Counted from the stretch's first letter, positions 7,713-16,965 are shown. The stretch is DNA of 64,000 nucleotides from Planobispora rosea (GCF_014648175.1 NZ_BMQP01000011.1:62001-126000), one strand, 5' to 3'. Notes: generated by a model from the letters alone, not told the origin. Numbers and translations are program-made.

Positions 7713-9239
7713 GTGCGAAGGATCCTGGCGGCCGCCGCCGCGGTGGCACTGTCCGCCGGGCTGGCCGCGTGCAGCGGGGACGACGCCGCCGCACCGGGCA
7801 CCACGGCGCCCGGCACGTCCGGGCCGCAGGGCGCGATCGCCTGGGACACCTGCACCGACATCAAGCGCCCCGACGGCGCCGCCCCGGCCTCGCCGGACCC
7901 GAACCTGCAGTGCGGGAAGCTCGCCGTCCCGCTCGACTACGCCGAGCCCGACGGCGAGAAGATCGATATCGCCCTCCTGCGCATCAGGGCGACCGGTCCC
8001 GGCGAGCGCATCGGCTCCCTGCTGTTCAACTTCGGCGGTCCCGGCGCCTCCGGGGTCGACACCCTGGCCCAGGCGGCCAAGGCGTTCGGCTCCCTCGGCG
8101 CCCGCTACGACCTGGTCGGCTTCGACCCTCGCGGGGTCGAGCGCAGCTCCGGCGTCCGGTGCGGCGGCAACGAGATGATGGACCGTTACACCGCCACCGA
8201 CAGCGCGCCCGGAGACGAGACCGAGCGCGCCGAGATCGAACAGATCTACAAGGAGTTCGCCTCCGCCTGCCAGGAGACCTCCGGCAAGGTCCTGCCGTAC
8301 GTCGGCACCGTGAGCGCCGCCCGGGACATGGACCGCATCCGCGAGGCGCTGGGCGAGGCGAAGCTCAACTACTTCGGCATCTCGTACGGCACGCAGCTCG
8401 GCGCGGTCTACGCCACGAAGTTCCCCGGCAAGGTGGGCCGCTTCGTGCTGGACGCCCCGCTGGACCCGAGCGTCTCCATGCACGAGCGCACCCTCGTCCA
8501 GACGGCCGGCTTCCAGCAGGCCTACGAGTCCTTCCTGGAGGACTGCGTCAAGGACGCCGGGCAGTGCGAGATCGGCCCCGACAAGGAGACCGCGAACGCC
8601 AACATCGGCAAGCTCCTGGACGAGCTGGACACCACGCCGCTGGCGGTCGGGGACCGGCGGCTCACCCAGGGGCTGGCCGTCACCGGCATCGCCGCCGCCC
8701 TCTACTCGGAGCTGAGCTGGCCCTTCCTCGACCAGGCGCTGGGCATGGCGATGAAGGGCGACGGGCAGGGCATGCTGGCCCTGGCCGACAGCTACAACGG
8801 CCGCAATCCCGACGGCTCCTACACGACCATCATGAGCAGCTTCCCCGCGATCAGCTGCGTGGACACCGCCGAACGGCCGGACAAGGCGCAGCTGGCCAAG
8901 ACCGAGGCCGAGGCGCTGAAGATCTCCCCGCTGTTCGGCAGCGGCGGGATGGGGACCATCTGCTCGACCTGGCCGGTCGCGGGGAGCGACGAGGCCATGA
9001 AGGTCGACGCCACCGGTTCGGCCCCCATCGTGGTGATCGCCACGACCGGCGACCCGGCCACGCCGTACGAATGGGGCCCGAAGCTGACCGAGCAGCTCAA
9101 GACCGCGACGCTGGTGACCTACAAGGGCGAGGGCCACGGCGCCTACCTGACGGGCGACGCGTGCGTGAAGAGGACGACGGACGCCTATCTGCTCGACGGG
9201 AAGGCCCCGGCGGAGAACACCACCTGCCCCGGCGCCTGA
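7713..9239 (+). CDS. Secreted lipoprotein alpha/beta-hydrolase, tripeptidyl aminopeptidase family
   Basis: A 508-residue exported serine peptidase-like hydrolase. The signal peptide ends in a lipobox LAAC near residue 20, so it should be anchored to the outer face of the membrane, followed by an Ala/Gly/Pro/Thr linker. The alpha/beta-hydrolase fold shows NFGGPGASG for the oxyanion hole, Ser224 in GISYGTQ, Asp447 in ATTGDPATP and His475 in GEGHGAY, a complete triad. The C-terminal TAP domain is typical of SlpD/E and TAP enzymes of Streptomyces that remove N-terminal tripeptides; some relatives are lipases or proline peptidases. GTG start with GAGGGGAG upstream. Monocistronic between two hairpins. 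Confidence 0.9.
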   Translation: MRRILAAAAAVALSAGLAACSGDDAAAPGTTAPGTSGPQGAIAWDTCTDIKRPDGAAPASPDPNLQCGKLAVPLDYAEPDGEKIDIALLRIRATGPGERIGSLLFNFGGPGASGVDTLAQAAKAFGSLGARYDLVGFDPRGVERSSGVRCGGNEMMDRYTATDSAPGDETERAEIEQIYKEFASACQETSGKVLPYVGTVSAARDMDRIREALGEAKLNYFGISYGTQLGAVYATKFPGKVGRFVLDAPLDPSVSMHERTLVQTAGFQQAYESFLEDCVKDAGQCEIGPDKETANANIGKLLDELDTTPLAVGDRRLTQGLAVTGIAAALYSELSWPFLDQALGMAMKGDGQGMLALADSYNGRNPDGSYTTIMSSFPAISCVDTAERPDKAQLAKTEAEALKISPLFGSGGMGTICSTWPVAGSDEAMKVDATGSAPIVVIATTGDPATPYEWGPKLTEQLKTATLVTYKGEGHGAYLTGDACVKRTTDAYLLDGKAPAENTTCPGA

Positions 9240-9247
9240 CCCGCCCC

Positions 9248-9286
9248 CGCCGCCCGCCGGACCCGTACGGCAGGCGGCGGGCGGCG
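9248..9286. terminator. Bidirectional hairpin between convergent genes
   Basis: CGCCGCCCGCCG and its exact complement, 12 bp, flank a 15-base loop between the hydrolase gene and the convergent kinase gene. Confidence 0.6.
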
Positions 9287-9317
9287 CCCGGCCCGGTGGG
9301 CGTTCCCGGTCGCCGCC

Positions 9318-11129
9318 CTAGCGGCAGCCCACCGGCCGGGGCCGCTTGGTCTCATAACGGAAGTCCACGGCGGCGAAGTGATATCCGAGCCGCTTCTTGA
9401 TCGTCCCGTCCTCGTACATGGCGCCGATGATCTCATTGAGCTTCTCGCAGGCCACCGGGTCGTCCTTCCGGAAGGCGAGGCCGTACGGATCGTCGGTGAG
9501 CCTCGCCCCGACGATCTTGAGGTTGCTCTTGCGGGCGCCGAACCCGGCGATCACCAGATCGTCGCCGACCAGGGCGTCGGCGCTGCCGTCGAGCACCTTG
9601 TCCGTGCACCGTGACATGTTGTCGGCTTCGACGACCTTGAAGGAGATCCCCTCGTCCACGAGGACTGCGGCGGCCTCCGAGCCATCCGGCACGCAGACGA
9701 CCCTGCCCCGCAGGTGCCCCACCTTGGTGATCTTCGAGCTGGCGCGCACCAGGATGTCCCGGTGGGCCAGGTAGTACGGCCCCGCGAAGGAGACCTGGGC
9801 GGCTCTGCCGTCGGTGATGGTGAAGGTGGAGATGACGAGGTCGACCCGCCCGCGCTCCAGCGCCGACACCCGGTCGGTGTGGCCCACGGGGACGAACTTC
9901 AACCCGCCCTTGGGCACGCCCAGTTCCTCGGCGATGCGCCTGGCGATGTCGACCTCGAATCCCGCGAGCGGGCCGCCGCGCGGGCCGAGGGCGATCCCGG
10001 GCAGATCCTCGCGATAGCCGATCCGCAGCTTCTTGGTCGCCCTGATCCGGTCGAGCAGCTTCGAACCGGTGGTGACCGTCGGGGTCGGGGTCGGGGTGGC
10101 GACCGGCGTGGGCGTGGGCGAGGCCGTGACGCCGTCGCCGAAGGTCGGGCCGAGCTGGACGAAGGCGAAGGCCGCGGCCAGGCCGACGGCCGCCACCCCG
10201 CCCGCCAGCGCGGGCCAGCGCCGCCCGGCGGCCCGGCCGGGCCGGTCCGCCTGGGTCAGGTCGACCGTGGCCGCCTGGACGCCCTCGGCCAGCACCTCGT
10301 CGGAGACCTCGGCGTCCTGGGCCGGGTGGCCGAGCAGGCGCCGGAGCACCTCGTCGGCGGTGGGCCTGCGCGCCTGGTCCTTGGCCAGGCAGGCGGCCAC
10401 GACGGGGCGCAGGTCCTCCGGGAGCGCGCTCAGGTCGGGTTCGTGGTTGACGACGCGGTTGAGCGTCGCCACGATCGTCTCCTTGGCGAAGGGGGCCTGG
10501 CCGGTGGCGGTGAAGACCATGGTCGAGCCCCAGGCGAACACGTCGGCGGGGCAGCCGACCTCCTCCCCGGCGATCTGCTCGGGCGCCATGTAGGCGGGGG
10601 TGCCGACCGCGCGGGTGGTGATGGTCCCGCTCTCATCGATGATCTTCGCGATGCCGAAGTCGACGACCCGGGGGCCGTCGGTGGCCAGCAGCACGTTGTC
10701 CGGCTTGAAGTCGCGGTGCGCGATCCCGGCGTGGTGGATGGCGGCGAGCGCGGTGATCGTGCCGATGGCGAGCTTCTCCAGCGCCTCCCCGGTCAGCGGC
10801 CCGTCGCGTTCGACGACCTGGCGGAGCGACGGCCCGTCGATCAGTTCGCTGGCGATGTACGGCGTCTCGCCGTCGAGGTCGGCGTCGAGCACCCGGGCGG
10901 TGCAGAACGCCTCCACCCGCCGGGCGGCGGCCAGCTCCCGCGCGAAGCGGGAACGGGCGTGGGCCATCCCGGTGAAGCGCACGTGCAGCAGTTTGATCGC
11001 GGCACGTTCGCCCTTCTCGGACTCCCCCAGGTAGACGACCCCCTGACCCCCCTCCCCCAGCCTGCCCTTCAGCTCGTAATCCCCCAGCCGCGGTGGATCC
11101 CCCGGCCGCAGCGGTGCTGTCTCCGGCAT
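9318..11129 (-). CDS. Membrane Ser/Thr kinase fused to extracellular solute-binding domain
   Basis: A 603-residue receptor-like kinase. Residues 17-270 form a Hanks-type kinase with glycine loop GEGGQG (25-30), Lys46 in AAIK, catalytic HRDFKPDN (Asp140), DFG at 157-159 and APE at 182-184, all intact. A basic stretch and one transmembrane helix follow at about 306-327, then a Pro/Thr linker (335-354). Residues 358-600 are a type 3 solute-binding domain of the amino-acid ABC transporter kind (KLRIGYREDLPG, GFEVDIARRIAEELG, DLVISTFTITDGR). Binding of a small ligand outside, perhaps an amino acid, could therefore control the kinase inside. No transporter permease or ATPase for this domain is adjacent. 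It is divergent from the lipoprotein operon. Confidence 0.93.
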   Translation of the reverse strand: MPETAPLRPGDPPRLGDYELKGRLGEGGQGVVYLGESEKGERAAIKLLHVRFTGMAHARSRFARELAAARRVEAFCTARVLDADLDGETPYIASELIDGPSLRQVVERDGPLTGEALEKLAIGTITALAAIHHAGIAHRDFKPDNVLLATDGPRVVDFGIAKIIDESGTITTRAVGTPAYMAPEQIAGEEVGCPADVFAWGSTMVFTATGQAPFAKETIVATLNRVVNHEPDLSALPEDLRPVVAACLAKDQARRPTADEVLRRLLGHPAQDAEVSDEVLAEGVQAATVDLTQADRPGRAAGRRWPALAGGVAAVGLAAAFAFVQLGPTFGDGVTASPTPTPVATPTPTPTVTTGSKLLDRIRATKKLRIGYREDLPGIALGPRGGPLAGFEVDIARRIAEELGVPKGGLKFVPVGHTDRVSALERGRVDLVISTFTITDGRAAQVSFAGPYYLAHRDILVRASSKITKVGHLRGRVVCVPDGSEAAAVLVDEGISFKVVEADNMSRCTDKVLDGSADALVGDDLVIAGFGARKSNLKIVGARLTDDPYGLAFRKDDPVACEKLNEIIGAMYEDGTIKKRLGYHFAAVDFRYETKRPRPVGCR

Positions 11130-11220
11130 CGCCGACCCCTCGTGCTACGGCGTTTTGCCAGAACATTACACACCTCCGGCCCGGACCACCGCCTCCGGGC
11201 TGGCCGCCGGATAAGAACGG

Positions 11221-11251
11221 GTTAAACGAATTCGCTTAAGGAGTGTTTAAC
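11221..11251. promoter_or_regulatory. Inverted GTTAAAC/GTTTAAC boxes before the efflux-type operon
   Basis: GTTAAAC at 11221-11227 and its exact complement GTTTAAC at 11245-11251 lie 42 bases before the start of the lipoprotein gene. The same GTTTAAC is found at 14977-14983 before the response-regulator gene of this cluster, so this may be the binding box of that regulator. Confidence 0.5.
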
Positions 11252-11292
11252 AGGGCTTCCGTTGAATCTGTGGCGACAGGAAGGGAAGCCTC

Positions 11293-11814
11293 ATGAAGAG
11301 AATCCGGATGGCGGCGGCACTCGTCCCGCTCGCCATTCTGACCGCGTGCGGCCAGGCTCCGGAAGCCGAGGTCGCCACGGCGGGAGGCGCGGCCTCCTCG
11401 ACCGGCCCATCGGCGTCGCCGTCCGCGTCGGCCCAGGAAGACGGTGTGAAGTTCGCCCGTTGCATGCGGGAGAACGGCATCGACATGCCCGACCCGGAAC
11501 CGGGCGGCGAGCGCGTGAAGATAACGGGGAAAGTCGACAAGAATAAGCTCGACAAAGCCCATGAAGCCTGCCGGGAATACGCCCCGGAGGCGATGAGGAA
11601 TCCGGTGGACGACCCCGGGGCCCGTGACGCGCTGCTCGCGTTCGCCCGCTGCATGCGGGAGAACGGCATCGACGTCCCCGATCCCGACTTCTCCGGCGAC
11701 GGCGTCGGGATCAAGATCGGCGGCCCGGAGCTGAACCCCCACTCTCCGGAGTTCGAGAAGGCGCACAAGGCCTGCGAGAAGCTCCTGCCCGGCCGGCCCT
11801 CGGGGCGGTCGTGA
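11293..11814 (+). CDS. Lipoprotein with duplicated [10 protein letters not shown] motif
   Basis: A 173-residue secreted protein. The signal peptide ends with lipobox LTAC, Cys19, so it is lipid-anchored outside. A Ser/Ala/Pro linker is followed by two copies of one unit, each with [14 protein letters not shown] and a later Cys (HEACREYA and HKACEKLL), which suggests two small domains each closed by a disulphide. The family is frequent in actinobacteria at the head of adaptor plus ABC-transporter operons; its role is unknown, perhaps ligand sensing at the surface. RBS GGAAGGGAAG. Its stop overlaps the next start by GTGA, so translation is coupled. Confidence 0.85.
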   Translation: MKRIRMAAALVPLAILTACGQAPEAEVATAGGAASSTGPSASPSASAQEDGVKFARCMRENGIDMPDPEPGGERVKITGKVDKNKLDKAHEACREYAPEAMRNPVDDPGARDALLAFARCMRENGIDVPDPDFSGDGVGIKIGGPELNPHSPEFEKAHKACEKLLPGRPSGRS

Positions 11815-12860
11815 AGCGCGGCGGGGTGGTCACCGGCGCCGCCGCGGCCGTCCTGCTGGCCGGGGGCGGCGCCGCGGCGTTCGTCATGGTCGGCGAGGAG
11901 AACACCCCGGCGGCGGCCTCCTCCGCCGCCCCCGCGGCGACCGCCGAGGTGACCCGCTCCGACCTGGTCGACACCGAGGCGGTGGACGGCACGCTCGGCT
12001 ACTCGGACCGCCTGGCGCTGCCCAACCACGCCCGGGGCACGGTCACCCGGGTCAGGAAGGAGGGCGGCGTCGTACGGCGCGGCGGCTGGCTGTACCGGGT
12101 GGACGGCCGGCCGGTGGTCCTGATGTACGGCGACATCCCGGTCTACCGCACGCTGTCGTCCTCCACCTCGGGCAAGGACGTGCGCCAGCTGGAGCGCAAC
12201 CTCAAGGCGCTCGGCTACGACCCCGGAACCGTGGACGAGGACTTCACCCGGGAGACCGGGCAGGCCGTACGGGAATGGCAGGACGACGCGGGCCTGGAGG
12301 AGACCGGGACGGTCGGCGCGGCCCAGGTCGCCGTCGCCCCGGGCGCGGTCAGGATCGCCGAGGTCACCGCCGCGGCCGGGACGTCCGCCGGTCAGTCCGT
12401 GGTGACCACGACGAGCACCCGCAGGACCGTCCACGTCGACCTCGACTCCGCCGACCAGCGGCTCGCCAGGGCGGGTGCCCCGGTGACGGTGGACCTGCCG
12501 GGCGGCGTTTCCGTCAGGGGCCGCATCGCCGAGGTCGGCACGGTCGCCGAACCGGTCGAGCAGAACGGCCAGCCCACCGGCGAGTCCACGATCGACCTGG
12601 AGATCACGCTGGACGACGACGGGGACCTCGGCCGTCTCGACCAGGCCCCCGTCACCGTGAACCTCCGCAGCCAGGTGCGCGAGGACGTGCTGTCCGTTCC
12701 GGTCGAAGCCCTGCTCGCCCTGCGCGAGGGCGGGTACGGCGTGCGCCTGGCCGGCGGCCGGGTCATCGCGGTGGAGACGGGGGTGTTCGCGGCCGGGCGG
12801 GTCGAGGTGTCCGGCGGGGGCCTCGCCGAGGGGGCGAAGGTCGAGGTGCCGGAGACATGA
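11811..12860 (+). CDS. Peptidoglycan-binding adaptor of an ABC efflux system
   Basis: A 349-residue membrane-anchored protein. An N-terminal hydrophobic helix (about 7-26) is followed by an Ala-rich linker, a beta-rich segment ([21 protein letters not shown]), a PG_binding_1-like helical unit around residues 124-160 ([19 protein letters not shown]), and a C-terminal HlyD/RND-adaptor-like barrel ([17 protein letters not shown]). It resembles periplasmic adaptors of MacA type adapted to Gram-positive walls and would connect the FtsX-like permease to the cell wall. GTG start overlaps the previous stop; its own TGA overlaps the ATG of the ATPase. Confidence 0.85.
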   Translation: MKRGGVVTGAAAAVLLAGGGAAAFVMVGEENTPAAASSAAPAATAEVTRSDLVDTEAVDGTLGYSDRLALPNHARGTVTRVRKEGGVVRRGGWLYRVDGRPVVLMYGDIPVYRTLSSSTSGKDVRQLERNLKALGYDPGTVDEDFTRETGQAVREWQDDAGLEETGTVGAAQVAVAPGAVRIAEVTAAAGTSAGQSVVTTTSTRRTVHVDLDSADQRLARAGAPVTVDLPGGVSVRGRIAEVGTVAEPVEQNGQPTGESTIDLEITLDDDGDLGRLDQAPVTVNLRSQVREDVLSVPVEALLALREGGYGVRLAGGRVIAVETGVFAAGRVEVSGGGLAEGAKVEVPET

Positions 12861-13666
12861 GCGGTCTCGCGGACGGAGCGGAGCCCGCAGCCCGGCCGGG
12901 CGGCCCCGGGCACGGGACGGGACCAGTGGTGGAGCTGAGCGGCGCGGAGAAGAGCTATCCGGGAGGTGTCCGGGCGCTGCGAGGGGTGGACCTGCGGATC
13001 GACGCCGGGGAGCTCGTCGCGATCGTGGGCCCCTCGGGATCGGGCAAGTCGACCATGCTGCACCTGATCGGCACGCTGGACCGCCCCTCGGCGGGGACCG
13101 TCAGAATCGCCGGGCACGAGGTGGGGTCGCTGACCGACCGGGAGCTGTCGGCGCTGCGCGCCCGCCACATCGGGTTCGTCTTCCAGCACTTCCACCTCGC
13201 CGACGGCGTCACCGCGCTCGACAACGTCGCCGACGGCATGCTGTACGCCGGGGTCCCCCGGCGGGAACGGCGGCGGCGGGCGGCCGCGGCACTGGAGCGG
13301 GTCGGGCTCGGGCACCGGTTGCGCCACCGGCCGAACGAGCTGTCCGGCGGGGAACGGCAGCGGGTGGCGGTGGCCAGGGCCGTGACCAGGATGTCGGCCG
13401 GAGGACCGGCCCTGCTCCTGGCCGACGAGCCGACCGGCAACCTCGACACCGCCTCCGGCGGCGAGGTGCTGGCCGTGCTGCGCGAGCTCAACGACTCCGG
13501 CGCCACCGTCGCGATCATCACGCACGACGAGGAGATCGCCGCGGCGGCGCGGCGCAGGATCCGGCTCCGCGACGGTCTGATCGTCGCCGACGAACGGACA
13601 TCCCGGGAACAGACATCCCGGGAACGGACATCCGGCGGGCGGGCACTTTCCGGAGGTACAGGATGA
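12857..13666 (+). CDS. ABC transporter ATP-binding protein, MacB/LolD type
   Basis: A 269-residue ATPase. Walker [10 protein letters not shown] lies at residues 58-66, the Q-loop at FVFQHFHL, the signature [14 protein letters not shown] and Walker [13 protein letters not shown] follow, and a switch His is in IITHDEE. The sequence belongs to the LolD/MacB/SalX subfamily that works with FtsX-like permeases. The start ATG overlaps the adaptor stop (ATGA) and the stop overlaps the permease start (ATGA), so the three are made together. The first 25 residues are a Gly/Pro-rich extension. The C-terminus ends with three tandem 15-bp units encoding [13 protein letters not shown]. Confidence 0.93.
   Translation: MSGLADGAEPAARPGGPGHGTGPVVELSGAEKSYPGGVRALRGVDLRIDAGELVAIVGPSGSGKSTMLHLIGTLDRPSAGTVRIAGHEVGSLTDRELSALRARHIGFVFQHFHLADGVTALDNVADGMLYAGVPRRERRRRAAAALERVGLGHRLRHRPNELSGGERQRVAVARAVTRMSAGGPALLLADEPTGNLDTASGGEVLAVLRELNDSGATVAIITHDEEIAAAARRRIRLRDGLIVADERTSREQTSRERTSGGRALSGGTG
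13592..13636 (+). repeat. Three 15-bp tandem repeats in ATPase C-terminus
   Basis: GAACGGACATCCCGG, GAACAGACATCCCGG and GAACGGACATCCGGC follow each other, in frame, encoding repeated [10 protein letters not shown] pentapeptides at the end of the ABC ATPase. Confidence 0.8.
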
Positions 13667-14949
13667 AGCTGCGGCGATCGGGATCCGTGGAGATCACGGA
13701 GCCCGCGGCACCGGCCGGGCGACGGTCCGGGCGGGCGGGGGCCGTACGGGATCGCGGGCGGGGCGCGCCGGCGCCCGCGCGGCTCGGCTGGACCGACCTG
13801 GTCCGCGTGGGGGCCTCGGGACTGCGGACCCGGCCCGGCCGGGTGATCCTGTCCGCGCTCGGCATCGCGATCGGCATCGCCACCATGGTCGCGGTCGTCG
13901 GGATCTCCTCCTCCAGCAAGGCGCGCCTGCTCGGCGAACTCGACCGGCTCGGCACGGACCTGCTCACCGTCTCCCCCGGCCGGACCCTCTTCGGCGAGGA
14001 CGCCGTGTTGTCGGAGAAGTCGGTCGCGATGACCGCCGGGATCGGTCCCGTCACGGCCGTCGGCGCGACGAGCGGCACCGGCCAGAGCGTGCGGCGGACC
14101 GACCGGATCCCGCGAGGGCAGACCGGCGGGCTCAGCGTCCTGGCGGCCTCCCTCGACCTGCCCGGCACCCTGCGGACTCCGGTGGACCGGGGCGTGTGGC
14201 TGAACGAGGCGACGGCGGCGCAGCGCGCCGCGGTGCTGGGCTCGGTGGCCGCGCGGCGGCTGGGTGTGCGGGAGACGGGCGACCAGGTGTGGATCGCCGG
14301 ACAGTGGTGGACGGTCGTCGGCGTGCTGGAGCCGTCCACGCTCGCGCCGGAGATCGACCGGTCGGTGCTCGTCGGGTTCGAGGCCGCCCGGCGGCACCTG
14401 GGCTCGGAGGGGAACCCGACCACGCTCTACGTCCGCTCCGACGACGCGTCGGTCACCGCCGTACGGGACGCGCTGCCCAGGACCGTCAACCCGGAGAATC
14501 CGGAGGAGGTCGAGGTGAGCAGACCCTCCGACGCGCTGGAGGCCAAGGCGGCGGCCGACGGGGCGTTCACGAACCTGCTGCTCGGCGTCGGCGCGGTCGC
14601 GCTGCTGGTCGGCGGGGTCGGCGTGGCCAACACGATGGTCATCTCGGTGCTGGAGCGCCGCGGGGAGATCGGGCTGCGCCGCTCGCTCGGCGCGACCCGG
14701 GGCCAGATCCGCGTCCAGTTCCTGGCCGAGTCGCTGCTGCTGTCCGGCATGGGCGGGGTGGCGGGGGCCGTGCTGGGGACGGCGGTCACGGCCGGCTACG
14801 CGGCCGTGCGGGACCTGCCCGCGGTGGTCCCGGTGTGGGCGCCGGCCGGGGGTCTGGCGGCGGCCCTGCTCGTCGGGACGGCGGCGGGGGTGTACCCGGC
14901 GGCCCGCGCGGCCCGGATGTCCCCCACCCTCGCGCTGAACACGGCCTGA
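13663..14949 (+). CDS. FtsX-like ABC transporter permease
   Basis: A 428-residue permease of the MacB/FtsX family. After a 40-residue basic cytosolic leader comes the first membrane helix ([20 protein letters not shown]), an extracytoplasmic MacB-core domain of about 210 residues, and three C-terminal helices ([61 protein letters not shown]) ending in the usual [16 protein letters not shown]. It should work with the preceding ATPase and adaptor in exporting a compound or sensing one at the envelope. Many systems of this shape, with a two-component system behind them, answer to antimicrobial peptides; the substrate here cannot be read from sequence. Confidence 0.92.
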   Translation: MKLRRSGSVEITEPAAPAGRRSGRAGAVRDRGRGAPAPARLGWTDLVRVGASGLRTRPGRVILSALGIAIGIATMVAVVGISSSSKARLLGELDRLGTDLLTVSPGRTLFGEDAVLSEKSVAMTAGIGPVTAVGATSGTGQSVRRTDRIPRGQTGGLSVLAASLDLPGTLRTPVDRGVWLNEATAAQRAAVLGSVAARRLGVRETGDQVWIAGQWWTVVGVLEPSTLAPEIDRSVLVGFEAARRHLGSEGNPTTLYVRSDDASVTAVRDALPRTVNPENPEEVEVSRPSDALEAKAAADGAFTNLLLGVGAVALLVGGVGVANTMVISVLERRGEIGLRRSLGATRGQIRVQFLAESLLLSGMGGVAGAVLGTAVTAGYAAVRDLPAVVPVWAPAGGLAAALLVGTAAGVYPAARAARMSPTLALNTA

Positions 14950-14976
14950 GCGCGGAGGCGGCGACCCTTACGTGAT

Positions 14977-14983
14977 GTTTAAC
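14977..14983. promoter_or_regulatory. GTTTAAC box before response-regulator gene
   Basis: A single GTTTAAC lies 24 bases before the response-regulator start and matches the inverted pair upstream of the operon's first gene at 11221-11251. Confidence 0.35.
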
Positions 14984-15006
14984 CGGCGGGCCCGAGGATG
15001 ACCGCC

Positions 15007-15693
15007 ATGCGGGTTCTCATCGCGGAGGACGAGCGGGTGCTCGCCGACATCGTCGCGACCGGGCTGCGGCGCGAGGCCATCGCCGTGGACGTGGTCTACG
15101 ACGGCGACGCGGCGCTGGAACGGGCGGCGGTCAACGACTACGACGTGATCGTGCTGGACCGGGACCTGCCGGTGGTCCACGGCGACGACGTCTGCCGCCA
15201 CCTGGTGTCGGAGCGGGTACCGGCGCGGATCATCATGCTGACCGCCGCCGCGGACCTGACGGCGAAGGTCGAGGGGCTGTCAATCGGCGCGGACGACTAC
15301 CTGTGCAAGCCGTTCGACTTCCCCGAACTGGTGGCCCGGGTGCGCGCGCTGGCCCGCCGTACCCCCCAGGCGGTCCCGCCCGTGCTCAGCCGGGCGGGCA
15401 TCACCCTGGACCCGGCCCGCCGCGAGGTCTTCCGGGACGGCCGGTACGTCGGGCTGAGCCCGAAGGAGTTCGCCGTCCTGGAGATCCTGCTGCGGGCCGA
15501 CGGCGCCGTGGTCAGCGCGGAGGACCTGCTGGAGAAGGCATGGGACGAGAACATCAGCTACTTCACCAACTCGGTGCGGGTCATCGTGATGAACCTGCGC
15601 AAGAAGCTCGGCCCTCCCCCGGTGGTGGAGACGGTGACGGGTTCGGGGTACCGGCTGCTGGAACGCGGGGCGACGCCGGAAACCCGCCGGTGA
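15007..15693 (+). CDS. OmpR-family response regulator
   Basis: A 228-residue transcription factor. The receiver domain shows the acidic pair ED at 7-8, phospho-acceptor Asp51 in VLDRDLP, Thr in MLTAAAD and Lys in CKPFDF; the C-terminal winged helix contains LSPKEFAVLEILLR and VRVIVMNLRKKLG. Two ATGs compete: that at 14998 follows GAGG without spacing, while the one at 15007 has it at 9 bases and gives the usual MRVLIAEDE start, so it was chosen. The GTG of the kinase gene overlaps the stop. It probably controls the transporter operon directly upstream. Confidence 0.92.
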   Translation: MRVLIAEDERVLADIVATGLRREAIAVDVVYDGDAALERAAVNDYDVIVLDRDLPVVHGDDVCRHLVSERVPARIIMLTAAADLTAKVEGLSIGADDYLCKPFDFPELVARVRALARRTPQAVPPVLSRAGITLDPARREVFRDGRYVGLSPKEFAVLEILLRADGAVVSAEDLLEKAWDENISYFTNSVRVIVMNLRKKLGPPPVVETVTGSGYRLLERGATPETRR

Positions 15694-16877
15694 GCGCGGG
15701 CGGCGGGACGCGGCCCGCGGACCCCCGCGGCGGCGGAGCGGGGCCGGTGAGCGCCCGGCGGATCTCGGTGCGGCTGCGCCTGACCCTGGTCTACGGCAGC
15801 CTGTTCTTCGCCGCCGGCGTCATACTCGTTCTGGTCAACTACTTCTTCGTGGAGCGGGTGATCTCGCAGACCGTCCTGACGGCCAAGCCGGGCACGATGT
15901 TCAGGTCCGACGGCCCCGCCATCCCGATCCCCCTCGACGCCGACGCCGTCCGGGCTGTCGCCGTGACCAAGGAGACGTACCGCGAGAACGTCATGACCTC
16001 GATGTTCCGGTGGTCGCTGGCGGCCGTCGTGATCGTCGGGTGCGTCGGGCTGGTCATCGGGTGGATCGTGGCCCGCCGCGCGCTGGCGCCGCTGCACACG
16101 ATGACCGAGACCGCCCGGCGCCTCTCGGAGAGCACCCTGCACCGGCGCATCGCCCTGGACGGCCCGCACGACGAGCTGCGGGAGCTGGCCGACACCTTCG
16201 ACTCCATGCTGGGGCGCCTGGACCGGGCCTTCGACAGCCAGCGCCGGTTCGTCGCCAACGCCTCACACGAGCTGCGCACCCCGCTGGCGATCGACCGGGC
16301 GCTGCTCCAGGTGTCCATGACCGACCCCGAACTCCCCCGGCCGGTCAGGCGGGTCGGCGCCGAACTGCTGGAGTCCAACACCCGGCAGCAGCGGCTGATC
16401 GAGGGCCTGCTCCTGCTGGCGCAGAGCGAGCGCGAGCTGACCGACCGCCGCCCGGTGGACCTGGCCGAGCTGGCCGGGAGCGCGCTGACCTCGGTCCCCG
16501 AGGCCGTCGCCGACCTGCGCCCGGCCCGGGTGGAGGGCGACCCGGTGCTGCTGGAGCGGATGATCGGCAACCTGCTGGACAACGCGGTGAAGTACAACGA
16601 CGAGCGCGGCCTGGTCGTCCTGCGCACCGGGCGGGACCGCCGGGGAAGCGTCGTCACCGTCGAGAACACCGGCCGCGTCGTCCCCGGAGGCCGGGCCGAC
16701 GACCTCTTCGAGCCGTTCCGCCGCCTGGACCGCGACCGCACCGGCTCGGCCGCCGGCGCGGGCCTCGGCCTGTCCATCGTCCGCGCCATCGCCCAGGCCC
16801 ACCGCGGCTCCGCCGAGGCCCGCCCCCGCCCTGACGGCGGCCTGCAGGTCACCGTACGGCTCCCGTCCGCCCCCTGA
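15690..16877 (+). CDS. Two-component sensor histidine kinase
   Basis: A 395-residue membrane kinase and partner of the preceding regulator. A proline/glycine-rich leader precedes helix one (LTLVYGSLFFAAGVILVLVN), a short extracytoplasmic loop of about 60 residues, helix two (LAAVVIVGCVGLVIGWIVAR), a HAMP linker, the HisKA box FVANASHELRTPLAIDR with the phospho-His, and an ATPase domain with N box NLLDNAVKYN and G box GAGLGLSIVRAIA. The small sensor loop is typical of kinases that sense within the membrane or through the transporter. Start GTG at 15690 overlaps the regulator stop; GTG at 15747 is an alternative. A 42-bp duplication begins at its last codons. Confidence 0.92.
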   Translation: MSAGGGTRPADPRGGGAGPVSARRISVRLRLTLVYGSLFFAAGVILVLVNYFFVERVISQTVLTAKPGTMFRSDGPAIPIPLDADAVRAVAVTKETYRENVMTSMFRWSLAAVVIVGCVGLVIGWIVARRALAPLHTMTETARRLSESTLHRRIALDGPHDELRELADTFDSMLGRLDRAFDSQRRFVANASHELRTPLAIDRALLQVSMTDPELPRPVRRVGAELLESNTRQQRLIEGLLLLAQSERELTDRRPVDLAELAGSALTSVPEAVADLRPARVEGDPVLLERMIGNLLDNAVKYNDERGLVVLRTGRDRRGSVVTVENTGRVVPGGRADDLFEPFRRLDRDRTGSAAGAGLGLSIVRAIAQAHRGSAEARPRPDGGLQVTVRLPSAP

Positions 16878-16954
16878 CCGCCCCGTCGCCGATCCGCCGG
16901 TCACCGTACGGCCCCCTGACCGCCCCGTCGCCGATCCGCCGACCCCGTACGGCC
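16871..16954 (+). repeat. 42-bp tandem duplication at end of kinase gene
   Basis: Two copies with a 42-base period, both beginning CCCCTGACCGCCCCGTCGCC, span the stop codon of the kinase and the short gap before the convergent amidohydrolase gene. The GGTCACCGTACGG part is also found once more just upstream, inside the coding end. Both copies carry the same TGA. Confidence 0.8.
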
Positions 16955-16965
16955 CCCGTCCGTCC

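Noticed and set aside
4900..7794. 964-codon minus-strand frame opposite aceE
   Set aside because: It is antisense to a certain gene, rich in Arg, Val, Asp and Leu from codon symmetry at high GC, and has no domain.
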